In this document: in pieces, positions 31,227 through 41,487 of the stretch
Position numbering within the stretch: the first letter of the stretch is position 1
Layout of the letters: each line of letters begins with the position of its first letter
Origin: Phytobacter ursingii
GTDB taxonomy: Bacteria; Pseudomonadota; Gammaproteobacteria; Enterobacterales; Enterobacteriaceae
Assembly: GCA_901456055.1 (NCBI GenBank)
Contig: CABDWT010000016.1
Span: 62,001 to 126,000, forward strand
Length of the DNA stretch: 64,000 nt
Direction of reading: 5' to 3'
The notes under the pieces: generated by a model
Database searches by the model: none
The model's input: only the letters and a program-made list of their open reading frames with translations
What the model was told of the DNA's origin: nothing
Made by a program: the position numbers and the translations under genes

Positions 31227-31700
31227 ATGTTTTTACGTCCGGAAGATTTTGCCACGGTCGTGCGTTCGACTCCGCTTATCTCCATCGATCTTATTGTGGA
31301 GAACGACAGCGGCGAGTTTTTGCTCGGCAAGCGTACGAATCGTCCGGCGCAGGGTTACTGGTTTGTACCGGGTGGACGGGTGCAAAAAGATGAACCACTG
31401 GCGAGCGCGTTTGAACGTGTGACGCTGGCTGAACTGGGCGTACTCCTGCCGATGTCGGCAGGAGAGTTTTATGGCGTCTGGCAGCACTTCTATGACGACA
31501 ACTTTTCCGGCAGCGATTTTTCTACCCACTACATCGTGCTCGGTTTTCGCTTACGGGTCGATGCCTCCACGCTGGCGCTGCCGACAGAACAGCACGATGA
31601 CTATCGCTGGCTAACGCCCGATGTGCTGATAGCCGATCCGCTGGTACATGACAATAGCCGCGCCTATTTCAAGGAAGCGCGGGGAGTACCGGGCCTATGA
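31227..31700 (+). CDS. gmm: GDP-mannose mannosyl hydrolase (Nudix)
   Basis: The protein has 157 residues from [19 protein letters not shown], with AGGGGG upstream; a start 13 codons earlier lies within fcl. It hydrolyses GDP-mannose and GDP-glucose to GDP and sugar and may tune the GDP-sugar pool. A divergent Nudix box runs through [20 protein letters not shown], where the usual REXXEE is altered, as is normal for this family. The stop overlaps wcaI by four bases. Confidence 0.95.
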   Translation: MFLRPEDFATVVRSTPLISIDLIVENDSGEFLLGKRTNRPAQGYWFVPGGRVQKDEPLASAFERVTLAELGVLLPMSAGEFYGVWQHFYDDNFSGSDFSTHYIVLGFRLRVDASTLALPTEQHDDYRWLTPDVLIADPLVHDNSRAYFKEARGVPGL

Positions 31701-33001
31701 AAATTCTTGTTTACGGCATCAACTATGCGCCGGAATTAACCGGTATCGGTAAATACACGGGCGAAATGGTTGAATGGATGGCCCGGCAGGGGCATGACGT
31801 GCGTGTCATTACCGCGCCGCCTTACTACCCGGAGTGGCAGGTGGGTAAGGCGTATTCCGCCTGGCGTTATCGCCGGGAAAGCGGTGCCGCGACCGTCTGG
31901 CGCTGTCCACTGTACGTACCGAAACAGCCCTCGACACTGAAACGACTGATCCATCTGACCAGCTTCGCCGTGAGCAGCTTTTTTCCGCTGATGGCACAGC
32001 GACGCTGGAAGCCGGATCGCATCATCGGCGTGGTACCGACGCTGTTTTGTACACCGGGCATGCGCCTGCTGGCAAAACTCACCGGCGCCCGCACGCTATT
32101 GCATATTCAGGATTATGAAGTCGACGCCATGCTTGGCTTAGGGATGGCCGGGAAAGGCAAAACCGGCAAAGTGGCGAAACTGGCTACCGCGTTTGAGCGC
32201 AGCGCTCTGCACAATGTCGACAATGTCTCCACCATCTCCCGCTCAATGATGAACAAAGCACGGGAAAAAGGGGTGGAAGCCGGGCGGATAATCTTCTTTC
32301 CGAACTGGTCAGAAGTGGCCCGCTTTCGCGACGTTGATCCGCAGGCTGTCGCGCAGCTGAGACAGACTCTGGGGTTGCCTGAGGATAAAAAAATCATTCT
32401 TTACTCCGGCAATATCGGTGAGAAGCAGGGGCTGGAAAATGTGATTGCGGCAGCGGCTAACCTTCGTGAACAACCGTGGCTGTTTGTGATTGTGGGGCAG
32501 GGCGGCGGCAAAGCGAGACTGGAAAAACAAGCCCTGCAACAGGGGCTGGATAACGTGAAGTTCTTTCCGTTGCAGTCTTACGACGCATTGCCAGCGCTGC
32601 TCAAGATGGCCGATTGCCATCTGGTGATTCAAAAACGTGGCGCGGCGGACGCCGTGCTGCCATCGAAACTGACCAATATTCTCGCCGTGGGCGGCAATGC
32701 CGTTATCACCGCCGAAGCGTCCACCGAGCTGGGCCAGCTTTGTCTGGCGTCGCCGGGTATCGCCGTGTGTGTGGAACCCGAATCCGTACCGGCGCTGACG
32801 GCAGGCATCGAACAGGCACTCTTGATGCCCAAAACCAACACGGTGGCACGTGAATATGCCGAACGCACGCTCGAGAAAGAGAGCGTGTTAACCCAGTTTA
32901 TGACTGATATCTCCCGACGCGATCCGACGGTGAGTGCAGGGCAGGCTGCCCATGCGCAAGACGAACGTCTGAATTACGAAGGGAATGGGGATAAATCATG
33001 A
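31697..33001 (+). CDS. wcaI: WcaI, colanic acid glycosyltransferase with extended C-terminus
   Basis: The protein has 434 residues against about 407 in E. coli. GT-B fold of the GT4 type: N-terminal [20 protein letters not shown], donor-site region [15 protein letters not shown] and the E-containing loop [20 protein letters not shown]. It transfers one sugar in colanic acid repeat-unit assembly. The family's normal end is near the TDISRR segment; here the frame continues about 27 residues (Arg-Asp-Pro onward, hydrophilic, Ala/Gly/Asp-rich) and stops in an ATGA overlap with manC. The tail looks like read-through of former spacer after stop-codon loss. Confidence 0.92.
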   Translation: MKILVYGINYAPELTGIGKYTGEMVEWMARQGHDVRVITAPPYYPEWQVGKAYSAWRYRRESGAATVWRCPLYVPKQPSTLKRLIHLTSFAVSSFFPLMAQRRWKPDRIIGVVPTLFCTPGMRLLAKLTGARTLLHIQDYEVDAMLGLGMAGKGKTGKVAKLATAFERSALHNVDNVSTISRSMMNKAREKGVEAGRIIFFPNWSEVARFRDVDPQAVAQLRQTLGLPEDKKIILYSGNIGEKQGLENVIAAAANLREQPWLFVIVGQGGGKARLEKQALQQGLDNVKFFPLQSYDALPALLKMADCHLVIQKRGAADAVLPSKLTNILAVGGNAVITAEASTELGQLCLASPGIAVCVEPESVPALTAGIEQALLMPKTNTVAREYAERTLEKESVLTQFMTDISRRDPTVSAGQAAHAQDERLNYEGNGDKS

Positions 33002-34434
33002 GTCAAACACAACTGTATCCGGTGGTAATGGCCGGGGGTTCCGGCAGCCGCCTGTGGCCGCTCTCCCGTGTCCTGTATCCCAAACAATTCCTCTGCCTGA
33101 AAGGTGATTTGACCATGCTGCAGACCACCGTCTGCCGCCTGGATGGGGTGGAGTGTGAAAGTCCGGTGGTTATCTGCAATGAACAGCATCGCTTTATTGT
33201 TGCCGAGCAGTTGCGCCAGCTCAACAAGCTGACGGAGAACATCATTCTTGAACCGGCGGGGCGCAACACCGCACCGGCGATTGCGCTGGCCGCGATGGCG
33301 ATCACACGTCATAACCCGACCTCCGACCCGCTGATGCTGGTGCTGGCGGCGGATCACGTGATTCAGGACGAAGAGGCGTTTCGTACCTCGGTGCGTCAGG
33401 CTCTGGTCTATGCCGAAAGCGGCAAACTGGTGACCTTTGGCATCGTACCGGACCTGCCGGAGACCGGATATGGCTACATTCGTCGTGGCGAGGTAACCCC
33501 TGGCAAAGGTGATGGCCTGGCCTTCGATGTGGCGCAGTTTGTCGAAAAACCAAACCTGGAAACCGCGCAGGGTTATGTGGCGAGTGGCGAATATTACTGG
33601 AACAGCGGCATGTTCCTGTTCAGCGCCGGGCGCTATCTGGAGGAACTGAAAAAATATCGTCCCGATATTTACGAGGCCTGCGAGCGCGCGATGAATGTGA
33701 CGGATCCGGATCTGGACTTTATCCGTGTTGATGAAGCCGCGTTCCTGGCCTGTCCGGAAGAGTCTATCGACTACGCGGTAATGGAAAATACGGCCGATGC
33801 GGTGGTGGTGCCGATGGATGCCGGCTGGAGTGATGTGGGCTCCTGGTCCTCTTTGTGGGAAATCAGCGCGCATACTCCTGAGGGAAACGTCCATCACGGC
33901 GACGTCATCAGTCATGATACGGAAAACAGCTTCGTCTATGCGGAGTCCGGTCTGGTCACCACCGTCGGCGTGAAAGATCTTGTGGTGGTGCAGACCAAGG
34001 ATGCCGTGCTGATAGCGGACCGTAACCATGTGCAGGATGTGAAGAAAGTGGTCGAGCAAATCAAAGCGGATGGCCGCCATGAACACCACATCCACCGTGA
34101 AGTTTATCGTCCCTGGGGTAAATATGACTCCATTGACGCAGGCGATCGCTATCAGGTGAAGCGCATCACCGTGAAACCTGGCGAAGGACTCTCGGTCCAG
34201 ATGCATCACCATCGTGCTGAACACTGGGTGGTGGTGGCGGGTACGGCGAAAGTCACCATCAATGACGAGATCAAACTGCTGGGTGAGAACGAGTCGGTCT
34301 ACATTCCGCTCGGTGCGCGCCATTGTCTTGAGAACCCGGGGAAGATACCTCTCGATTTAATTGAAGTACGCTCCGGTTCCTATCTCGAAGAGGACGATAT
34401 TGTGCGGTTTGAAGATCGTTACGGACGTATCTGA
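32998..34434 (+). CDS. manC: Mannose-1-phosphate guanylyltransferase (with type II PMI-like domain)
   Basis: The protein has 478 residues (CpsB/ManC). The pyrophosphorylase signature [19 protein letters not shown] is at the N-terminus, GTP/sugar-binding VEKPN follows, and a C-terminal cupin domain is marked by [19 protein letters not shown] and [12 protein letters not shown]. It makes GDP-mannose from GTP and mannose-1-phosphate; the C-terminal domain resembles phosphomannose isomerase II. Start ATG overlaps the wcaI stop, with GGGGAT upstream. Confidence 0.97.
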   Translation: MSQTQLYPVVMAGGSGSRLWPLSRVLYPKQFLCLKGDLTMLQTTVCRLDGVECESPVVICNEQHRFIVAEQLRQLNKLTENIILEPAGRNTAPAIALAAMAITRHNPTSDPLMLVLAADHVIQDEEAFRTSVRQALVYAESGKLVTFGIVPDLPETGYGYIRRGEVTPGKGDGLAFDVAQFVEKPNLETAQGYVASGEYYWNSGMFLFSAGRYLEELKKYRPDIYEACERAMNVTDPDLDFIRVDEAAFLACPEESIDYAVMENTADAVVVPMDAGWSDVGSWSSLWEISAHTPEGNVHHGDVISHDTENSFVYAESGLVTTVGVKDLVVVQTKDAVLIADRNHVQDVKKVVEQIKADGRHEHHIHREVYRPWGKYDSIDAGDRYQVKRITVKPGEGLSVQMHHHRAEHWVVVAGTAKVTINDEIKLLGENESVYIPLGARHCLENPGKIPLDLIEVRSGSYLEEDDIVRFEDRYGRI

Positions 34435-34565
34435 CACTGTCCGACATCTTTCGCGCCGCTGCTGATTTGCCGCAACGCGACGTCGGATAGATATAACAAA
34501 TGAATTCTTTTTGATTATTTCTCCACACCGGAGAGGGCTAACTGTTGCCTGAAAACGAGGTAATG

Positions 34566-35936
34566 ATGGAAAAATTAACCTGTTTTAAAGCCTACGATAT
34601 TCGCGGCAAGCTGGGTGAAGAGCTGAATGAAGATATTGCCTGGCGAATTGGTCGGGCCTATGGCGAATATTTAAAACCGCAAACCATTGTGCTGGGCGGC
34701 GATGTCCGTTTAACGAGCGAAACATTAAAACTGGCGCTGGCCAAAGGGCTGCAAGACGCGGGTGTGGATGTACTTGATATCGGGCTTTCGGGCACCGAAG
34801 AGATCTATTTTGCCACCTTCCACCTGGGTGTGGATGGCGGTATTGAAGTCACGGCCAGCCATAACCCGATGGACTACAACGGCATGAAGCTCGTCCGTAA
34901 AGGTGCTCGTCCGATCAGCGGTGATACGGGGCTGCGCGATGTTCAGCGCCTGGCAGAAGCGAATGACTTCCCGCCGGTGAATGCGCAAAAACGCGGCAGC
35001 TATCGGCAAATCAACCTGCGTGATGCCTATATCGATCACCTGCTCAGCTATGTCGACCTGGCGAATTTCAAACCGTTAAAACTGGTGATCAATTCCGGGA
35101 ACGGAGCGGCAGGACCGGTCATTGATGCCCTGGAGCAGCGTTTTAAGGCGAACAATGTTCCTGTCACCTTTATCAAGGTACACAACACCCCGGATGGCAA
35201 CTTCCCGAACGGCATTCCTAACCCGCTTCTCCCGGAGTGCCGCGACGATACCCGCAACGCGGTCATCGAACATCGCGCGGATGTCGGTATCGCGTTTGAC
35301 GGCGATTTTGACCGCTGCTTCTTCTTTGACGGCAACGGCCAGTTTATCGAGGGCTATTACATTGTCGGTCTGCTGGCTCAGGCATTCCTGGAGAAAAACC
35401 CCGGCGCGAAGATCATCCACGACCCGCGCCTTTCCTGGAATACGGTGGATGTCGTAACCGCGGCGGGCGGTAAGCCGGTGATGTCGAAAACCGGGCACGC
35501 GTTTATTAAAGAGCGCATGCGTGAAGAGGATGCGATCTACGGCGGTGAGATGAGCGCGCATCACTATTTCCGCGATTTTGCCTACTGCGATAGCGGCATG
35601 ATCCCCTGGCTTTTGGTGACTGAGCTGCTTTGTCTTAAGGGCGAAACGCTGGAAGCGCTGGTCAGCGATCGCATGGCGGCGTTTCCGGCCAGCGGCGAAA
35701 TCAACTTAAAGCTGGATCAGGCCGTCCCTGCCATTGCCCGCGTCGAAGCCCATTTCACCGGTTCTGCGCTTAGCGTTGATCGTACCGATGGCATCAGCAT
35801 GTCCTTCCCGGACTGGCGCTTTAACTTGCGCTCGTCCAATACCGAGCCGGTTGTGCGCCTGAATGTGGAATCGCGCGGCGACACTGCGCTGATGGAGGCG
35901 CGAACACAGGACATTCTGGCGTTGTTGAAACAGTAA
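34566..35936 (+). CDS. manB: Phosphomannomutase
   Basis: The protein has 456 residues from [20 protein letters not shown] (CpsG/ManB), the E. coli length, with GAGG upstream of two adjacent ATGs. It interconverts mannose-6-phosphate and mannose-1-phosphate. The catalytic phosphoserine loop is [13 protein letters not shown], the metal-binding loop DGDFDRC, the sugar-binding loop [12 protein letters not shown] and the phosphate loop [16 protein letters not shown] 131-base gap separates it from manC; it contains an imperfect inverted repeat (GTCCGAC ... GTCGGA) but no gene. Confidence 0.97.
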   Translation: MEKLTCFKAYDIRGKLGEELNEDIAWRIGRAYGEYLKPQTIVLGGDVRLTSETLKLALAKGLQDAGVDVLDIGLSGTEEIYFATFHLGVDGGIEVTASHNPMDYNGMKLVRKGARPISGDTGLRDVQRLAEANDFPPVNAQKRGSYRQINLRDAYIDHLLSYVDLANFKPLKLVINSGNGAAGPVIDALEQRFKANNVPVTFIKVHNTPDGNFPNGIPNPLLPECRDDTRNAVIEHRADVGIAFDGDFDRCFFFDGNGQFIEGYYIVGLLAQAFLEKNPGAKIIHDPRLSWNTVDVVTAAGGKPVMSKTGHAFIKERMREEDAIYGGEMSAHHYFRDFAYCDSGMIPWLLVTELLCLKGETLEALVSDRMAAFPASGEINLKLDQAVPAIARVEAHFTGSALSVDRTDGISMSFPDWRFNLRSSNTEPVVRLNVESRGDTALMEARTQDILALLKQ

Positions 35937-35943
35937 TCCCTGT

Positions 35944-36002
35944 TTTTCCCCCTCACTCTAACCTTCTTTCGCGAGGAGAGAGGGCTGCGGTGGGGGGAAA
36001 AC
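35944..36002. repeat. Degenerate GC-rich palindrome between manB and wcaJ
   Basis: The ends TTTTCCCCCTCA and GGTGGGGGGAAAA are inverted, with GAGGAGAGAGGG inside. This is a decayed relative of the units at 23709-23884 and 38915-38962 and fills most of the 84-base intergenic gap. Confidence 0.5.
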
Positions 36003-36020
36003 GAATGAATAGGTACAACG

Positions 36021-37415
36021 ATGACAAATCTAAAAAAGCGCGACCGGGCCAAAACGAATGCATCGTTAATCTCTATCGTGCAGCGATTCTCAGACATCAC
36101 CATCATGTTCGGTGGCCTGTACATCGTCTGTAGGCTCAATACGTTACCGTTCTTTTATCAGCATCTGCTGATGGCGCTGATTACCCTGGTGGTGTTCCAG
36201 ATGATCGGCGGCATGACCGATTTTTATCGTTCATGGCGTGGTGTGCGGTTTATGACCGAGCTGGTGTTATTGCTGCAAAACTGGACCCTCAGTTTTGTCT
36301 TTAGCGCCGGTCTGGTAGCGTTTCGCAGCGAACTTAACAATACCTTTGCCCTCTATTTTGCCTGGTATTTGCTCAGCAGCTCAGGGCTGATTATCTGCCG
36401 TGGCATTATCCGTTTTGCCGCCGGCTGGCTGCGTAATCATGGCTATAACACGCGTCGCGTTGCGGTGGCGGGCGATCTTCCCGCCGGGCAAGAACTGCTG
36501 GAGAGTTTTCGTAATGAACCCTGGCTGGGTTTTGAAGTGGTCGGTGTCTATCACGACGCGAAACCGGGCGGTGTGAGCAGTGACTGGGTCGGCAATTATG
36601 ACCAACTGCTTGACGATGCCCGTGCCGGGAAGATCCACAACGTCTACATCGCCATGTCAATGAACGACGCGCAGTGCATCAAACATCTGGTGCGCCAACT
36701 GGCAGACACCACCTGCTCGGTGATCCTGATACCCGATGTTTTCACCTTCAACATTCTGCATTCGCGGATTGAAGAGGTGAATGGGGTGCCGGTGGTACCG
36801 CTATATGACACGCCGCTGTCGGGCGTCAACCGCATTCTCAAACGTCTCGAAGACATTGTGCTGGCGTCGCTCATCCTGATGCTGATCTCACCGGTTCTGT
36901 TGGGGATCTCGCTGGCGGTGAAACTGACTTCCCCGGGCCCGATTATCTTCCGCCAGACCCGCTATGGCATGGACGGTAAACCCATCAAGGTGTGGAAATT
37001 CCGTTCCATGAAAGTGATGGAGAACGACAAGGTGGTGACCCAGGCCACGCAAAACGATCCGCGCGTGACCAAAGTCGGCAGCTTCCTGCGCCGGACCTCA
37101 CTGGATGAGTTGCCGCAGTTTATCAATGTGCTGACGGGCGGGATGTCAATTGTCGGTCCACGCCCCCATGCGGTGGCCCATAACGAACAGTACCGTCAGC
37201 TCATTGAAGGCTACATGCTGCGTCACAAAGTGAAACCGGGGATTACCGGCTGGGCGCAAATCAATGGCTGGCGCGGCGAGACGGATACGCTGGAAAAAAT
37301 GGAAAAACGCGTTGAGTTCGACCTCGAGTACATCCGTGAATGGAGTCTTTGGTTCGATATCAAAATCGTCTTTCTGACCATCTTTAAAGGGTTTGTGAAT
37401 AAAGCGGCGTATTGA
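36021..37415 (+). CDS. wcaJ: WcaJ, undecaprenyl-phosphate glucose phosphotransferase
   Basis: The protein has 464 residues. It is a polyisoprenyl-phosphate hexose-1-phosphate transferase with several N-terminal TM helices, a CoA-binding/Rossmann-like middle domain (VAVAGDLPAGQELLESF), one further hydrophobic helix and the catalytic C-terminal domain: SPGPIIFRQTRYGMDGKPIK, KFRSMKV, LRRTSLDELPQFINVL and GPRPHAVAHNEQYR. It transfers glucose-1-phosphate from UDP-glucose to undecaprenyl phosphate and so starts the colanic acid repeat unit. wzxC follows after nine bases. Confidence 0.97.
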   Translation: MTNLKKRDRAKTNASLISIVQRFSDITIMFGGLYIVCRLNTLPFFYQHLLMALITLVVFQMIGGMTDFYRSWRGVRFMTELVLLLQNWTLSFVFSAGLVAFRSELNNTFALYFAWYLLSSSGLIICRGIIRFAAGWLRNHGYNTRRVAVAGDLPAGQELLESFRNEPWLGFEVVGVYHDAKPGGVSSDWVGNYDQLLDDARAGKIHNVYIAMSMNDAQCIKHLVRQLADTTCSVILIPDVFTFNILHSRIEEVNGVPVVPLYDTPLSGVNRILKRLEDIVLASLILMLISPVLLGISLAVKLTSPGPIIFRQTRYGMDGKPIKVWKFRSMKVMENDKVVTQATQNDPRVTKVGSFLRRTSLDELPQFINVLTGGMSIVGPRPHAVAHNEQYRQLIEGYMLRHKVKPGITGWAQINGWRGETDTLEKMEKRVEFDLEYIREWSLWFDIKIVFLTIFKGFVNKAAY

Positions 37416-37424
37416 GGAGTGGTC

Positions 37425-38903
37425 ATGAGCTTACGTGAAAAAACCATCAGCGGGGCGAAATGGTCGGCCATGGCAACGCTGACCATTATCGGGCTTGGCC
37501 TGGTACAGATGACCGTACTCGCGCGCATTATCGATAACCACCAGTTTGGCCTGCTCACCGTCTCGCTGGTGATTATTGCGCTCGCCGATACGCTATCGGA
37601 TTTTGGTATTGCCAACTCCATCATTCAGCGTAAGGAGATAAGCCACCTCGAACTTACCACCCTGTACTGGCTGAATGTCGGGCTGGGGCTGGTGGTGTGT
37701 GTGGCTATTTTTTTACTCAGCGATCTGATTGCCGGCGTGCTGCATAACCCGGATCTGGCGCCGCTGATAAAAACCCTGTCGCTGGCCTTTGTGCTGATTC
37801 CGCATGGTCAGCAGTTCCGGGCGCTGATGCAAAAGGAGCTGGAGTTTAACAAGATCGGCAGCATTGAAACCGTCTCGGTGCTGGCAGGGTTTACCTTTAC
37901 GGTGGTCAGCGCCTTTTTCTGGCCGCTGGCAATGACCGCTATCCTCGGTTATCTGGTGAACAGCGCCGTGCGTACGCTGCTCTTCGGCTGGTTTGGCCGC
38001 AAGATCTACCGTCCTGGCCTGCACTTTTCGCTGCGTTCGGTCAGCTCCAATCTCAAATTTGGCGCGTGGCTTACGGCGGACAGCGTCATTAACTACCTGA
38101 ACACCAATCTCTCCACGCTGGTACTGGCGCGCATCCTCGGGGCCAGCGTCGCGGGCGGTTACAACCTGGCCTATAACGTGGCCGTCGTTCCGCCAATGAA
38201 ACTCAACCCCATTATTACGCGCGTCCTGTTCCCGGCGTTTGCCAAAATTCAGGATGACACGGAAAAACTGCGGCTTAATTTTTACAAGCTGTTGTCGGTG
38301 GTGGGGATCATTAACTTCCCGATCCTGCTGGGGCTGCTGGTGGTGTCGAACAATTTTGTGCCGCTGGTGTTTGGCGAGAAGTGGAGCAGCATCATTCCTG
38401 TCCTGCAACTGTTGTGCATTGTGGGTTTGCTACGTGCGGTCGGCAATCCGATTGGTTCGTTGTTAATGGCCAAAGCCCGGGTTGATATCAGCTTTAAATT
38501 CAATGTGTTCAAAACCTTTTTGTTTATTCCCGCCATCATTGTCGGCGGTCACCTGGCAGGCGCTATTGGCGTCACGCTGGGCTTTCTGCTGGTGCAGATT
38601 ATCAATACCGTCCTGAGCTATTTCGTGATGATCAAACCTGTTCTGGGATCCAGCTATCGCCAGTACATCCTGAGCCTGTGGCTGCCGTTCTACCTGTCGC
38701 TGCCGACGCTGGTGGTGAGCTACGGGCTGGGGCTGGCGCTCGCCGGGCGTTTGCCGGTGTCGGCACTGCTTGCCGTTCAGGTGGCGGCGGGCGCGCTGGC
38801 GTTCGCGGCGATGATTGTGCTGTCACGCAATGCACTGGTGGTGGAGATGAAGCGCCAGTTTTGCCGCAATGAAAAGATGAAAACGCTCTTGCGTGCAGGT
38901 TGA
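37425..38903 (+). CDS. wzxC: WzxC, colanic acid repeat-unit flippase
   Basis: The protein has 492 residues from MSLREKTISGAKWSAMATLT, with GAGGAG upstream; an in-frame GTG two codons earlier is within that ribosome-binding site. It is a polysaccharide-transport (MOP superfamily) protein with about 12-14 TM helices throughout. It translocates lipid-linked colanic acid repeat units to the periplasmic side for WcaD to polymerise. The start follows wcaJ closely; a palindromic repeat lies downstream before wcaK. Confidence 0.96.
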   Translation: MSLREKTISGAKWSAMATLTIIGLGLVQMTVLARIIDNHQFGLLTVSLVIIALADTLSDFGIANSIIQRKEISHLELTTLYWLNVGLGLVVCVAIFLLSDLIAGVLHNPDLAPLIKTLSLAFVLIPHGQQFRALMQKELEFNKIGSIETVSVLAGFTFTVVSAFFWPLAMTAILGYLVNSAVRTLLFGWFGRKIYRPGLHFSLRSVSSNLKFGAWLTADSVINYLNTNLSTLVLARILGASVAGGYNLAYNVAVVPPMKLNPIITRVLFPAFAKIQDDTEKLRLNFYKLLSVVGIINFPILLGLLVVSNNFVPLVFGEKWSSIIPVLQLLCIVGLLRAVGNPIGSLLMAKARVDISFKFNVFKTFLFIPAIIVGGHLAGAIGVTLGFLLVQIINTVLSYFVMIKPVLGSSYRQYILSLWLPFYLSLPTLVVSYGLGLALAGRLPVSALLAVQVAAGALAFAAMIVLSRNALVVEMKRQFCRNEKMKTLLRAG

Positions 38904-38914
38904 TATTCATTTTC

Positions 38915-38962
38915 CCCCTCACCCCAGTCCTCGCCCCGAGCGGAGAGGGGCAGGGTGAGGGG
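38915..38962. repeat. GC-rich palindrome between wzxC and wcaK
   Basis: A perfect 10-bp terminal inverted repeat, CCCCTCACCC (38915-38924) and GGGTGAGGGG (38953-38962), encloses a GC-rich interior with GAGAGGGG. It is the clearest short copy of the family also seen at 23709-23884 and 35944-36002. It starts 11 bases after the wzxC stop and ends 19 bases before wcaK. Confidence 0.7.
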
Positions 38963-38981
38963 AATTCTCTGAGAGGTCATT

Positions 38982-40259
38982 ATGAAATTATTAATTCTTG
39001 GCAATCACACCTGCGGCAACCGTGGCGACAGCGCCATTTTGCGCGGGTTGCTGGATGCGATTGCCCGCATCGAACCACAAGCGGAAGTGGACGTAATGAG
39101 CCGCTATCCGGTGAGTTCTTCTTGGCTATTGAACCGCCCGGTAATGGGTGACCCGCTCTACAGCCAGATGAAAGCGCACAATACGGCCGCCGGACTAGTG
39201 GGACGGGTAAAAAAAGTTCTGCGCCGTCGCTACCAGCACCAGGTTCTGCTTTCCCGGGTGACAGACAGCGGAAAGCTGCGCAACATTGCGATTGCCCAGG
39301 GCTTTACCGATTTTGTCCGCCTGCTGGCAGGTTATGACGCGATTATCCAGGTCGGCGGCTCCTTTTTTGTCGACCTTTATGGCGTCCCGCAGTTCGAACA
39401 TGCTCTGTGTACGTTTATGGCCAAAAAACCGTTGTATATGATTGGTCACAGCGTCGGGCCGTTCCAGGATCCGCAGTTTAATCAACTGGCTAATTACGTC
39501 TTTGGCCATTGCGACGCGTTGATCCTGCGTGAGAGCGTCAGTCTGAATTTGATGAAGCAGAGTGAAATCACGACCGAGAAAGTCGAACAGGGCGTCGATA
39601 CTGCCTGGCTGGTGGAAGATGATGCCTCGTTTACCCCCAGCTATGCCGTGCGTCACTGGCTGGATGTGGCGGCGAAACAGAAAACCGTCGCTATTACGCT
39701 GCGTGAACTTGCCCCGTTTGACCGCCGTCTCAATACCACCCAGCAAGCCTATGAAAAAGCCTTTGCTGAGGTGGTAAACCGGATCCTGGATGCAGGCTGG
39801 CAGGTGATGGCGCTCTCCACCTGTACCGGTATCGACAGTTACAACAAAGATGACCGAATGGTGGCGCTCAATCTGCGTCAGTATATTAGCGACCCGTCCC
39901 GCTACCATGTGGTCATGGATGAACTTAATGACCTCGAAATGGGCAAAATTCTCGCCGCCTGCGATCTGACAGTGGGAACGCGTCTGCACTCTGCCATTAT
40001 CTCGATGAACTTCGGTACGCCGGCTATCGCCATTAACTACGAACACAAATCAGCCGGGATTATGCAGCAGCTCGGTATGCCGGAGATGGCGGTGGATATT
40101 CGCCACCTGCTGGATGGCTCGCTGACGTCCATGGCGGCAGACACGCTCGGACAACTGCCTGCACTCAATCAACGCCTTGCTACCGCCGTGGCGGCCGAGC
40201 GTGAGAAAGGCGCGTTGATGGTGAAATCGGTGCTGGATCGCATCCGGGAGGTGAAATGA
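38982..40259 (+). CDS. wcaK: WcaK, colanic acid pyruvyl transferase
   Basis: The protein has 425 residues (426 in E. coli). Polysaccharide pyruvyl transferase family: N-terminal MKLLILGNHTCGNRGDSAIL (the GNxGDxA motif), central IIQVGGSFFVDLYG and IGHSVGPFQDPQF, and C-terminal VGTRLHSAIISMNFGTPAIAI. It probably transfers the pyruvate ketal from phosphoenolpyruvate to the terminal galactose of the repeat unit. The stop overlaps wcaL by four bases. Confidence 0.95.
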   Translation: MKLLILGNHTCGNRGDSAILRGLLDAIARIEPQAEVDVMSRYPVSSSWLLNRPVMGDPLYSQMKAHNTAAGLVGRVKKVLRRRYQHQVLLSRVTDSGKLRNIAIAQGFTDFVRLLAGYDAIIQVGGSFFVDLYGVPQFEHALCTFMAKKPLYMIGHSVGPFQDPQFNQLANYVFGHCDALILRESVSLNLMKQSEITTEKVEQGVDTAWLVEDDASFTPSYAVRHWLDVAAKQKTVAITLRELAPFDRRLNTTQQAYEKAFAEVVNRILDAGWQVMALSTCTGIDSYNKDDRMVALNLRQYISDPSRYHVVMDELNDLEMGKILAACDLTVGTRLHSAIISMNFGTPAIAINYEHKSAGIMQQLGMPEMAVDIRHLLDGSLTSMAADTLGQLPALNQRLATAVAAEREKGALMVKSVLDRIREVK

Positions 40260-41476
40260 AAGTCAGCTTCTTCTTGCTGAAATTCCCGCTCGCCTCAGAA
40301 ACTTTTGTTCTGAATCAGATTGTGGCGTTTATCAACATGGGCTATGAGGTGGAAATCGTCGCGCTGCATAAGGGCGATTTGCAGAACACCCATAGCGCCT
40401 GGACAGAGTATCGCCTGGCGGAGAAAACCCACTGGCTACTGGACGAGCCAGAGGGCAAGCTGGCGAAACTGCGCTATCGCGGAAAAGCGATATTACGCGG
40501 CGCGGGGCGTGCCTCCACCTGGAAAGCGCTCAATATGTCGCGCTACGGTGATGAGGCGCGAAACTTGATTCTGGCGGCCATCTGCGGTCTGACACCGCAG
40601 GTCTTTCGTGCCGATGTCTTTATTGCCCATTTTGGCCCGGCAGGGGTAACGGCGGCGAAACTGCGCGAACTGGGGCTGTTACAGGGCAAGATTGCCACTG
40701 TTTTCCACGGCATTGATATTTCGCACCGGGATGTACTTAGTCACTATACCCCGGAATATCAACAGCTTTTTCGCCGTGGCGATCTGATGTTGCCTATTAG
40801 TGAGCTGTGGGCCGGACGGCTACGCAGTATGGGTTGTCCGGAAGAAAAAATTGCTATCTCGCGCATGGGGGTGGATATCGCCCGTTTTACCCTGCGCCCG
40901 GTGAAAGCCCCCGGAACGCCGCTACAGATGATCTCTGTTGCGCGGCTGACCGAGAAAAAAGGGCTGCATGTGGGTATTGAAGCCTGCCGTTTGCTCAAAG
41001 AGCGTGGCGTGGCTTTTACCTGGACCATTTTGGGCATTGGCCCGTGGGAGCGGCGCTTGCGCACCCTGATTGAGCAATACCAACTGGATGATGTGATCCA
41101 CATGCCGGGTTTTAAGCCCAGCCATGAGGTCAAAGCGATGCTGGATGAAGCCGATCTCTTTTTATTGCCGTCGGTGACCGGTGTGGATGGCGATATGGAA
41201 GGGATTCCCGTGGCGCTCATGGAGGCGATGGCCGTGGGTATTCCGGTGGTGTCGACGGTGCACAGCGGTATTCCTGAACTGATCAACCCAGGGGAGTCAG
41301 GCTGGCTGGTGCCAGAAAATGATGCCCGCACGCTGGCGGATAAACTCGTTGAGTTCAGCGCGATGCAGCGTCAGGATCTCACTCCGGTGATTGCCCGCGC
41401 TCGCCAAAAAATCGAAACCGACTTCAACCAGCAACGTATCAATCAGCAACTTGCCACGCTGCTACAGGCGCTCTGA
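40256..41476 (+). CDS. wcaL: WcaL, colanic acid glycosyltransferase (GT4)
   Basis: The protein has 406 residues, as in E. coli. GT-B fold with GT4 motifs: [20 protein letters not shown] and [20 protein letters not shown] (E-X7-E at about 322-330). It adds a sugar, probably galactose, late in repeat-unit assembly (family inference). The start overlaps wcaK; wcaM follows after 11 bases. Confidence 0.95.
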   Translation: MKVSFFLLKFPLASETFVLNQIVAFINMGYEVEIVALHKGDLQNTHSAWTEYRLAEKTHWLLDEPEGKLAKLRYRGKAILRGAGRASTWKALNMSRYGDEARNLILAAICGLTPQVFRADVFIAHFGPAGVTAAKLRELGLLQGKIATVFHGIDISHRDVLSHYTPEYQQLFRRGDLMLPISELWAGRLRSMGCPEEKIAISRMGVDIARFTLRPVKAPGTPLQMISVARLTEKKGLHVGIEACRLLKERGVAFTWTILGIGPWERRLRTLIEQYQLDDVIHMPGFKPSHEVKAMLDEADLFLLPSVTGVDGDMEGIPVALMEAMAVGIPVVSTVHSGIPELINPGESGWLVPENDARTLADKLVEFSAMQRQDLTPVIARARQKIETDFNQQRINQQLATLLQAL

Positions 41477-41487
41477 ATCGAGGTCCT

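Noticed and set aside
32974-34323. A 449-codon open frame on the minus strand opposite manC
   Set aside because: It is a shadow of the GC-rich manC gene: no ribosome-binding site, a histidine/arginine-rich product with no family resemblance, and manC itself is fully recognisable on the other strand.
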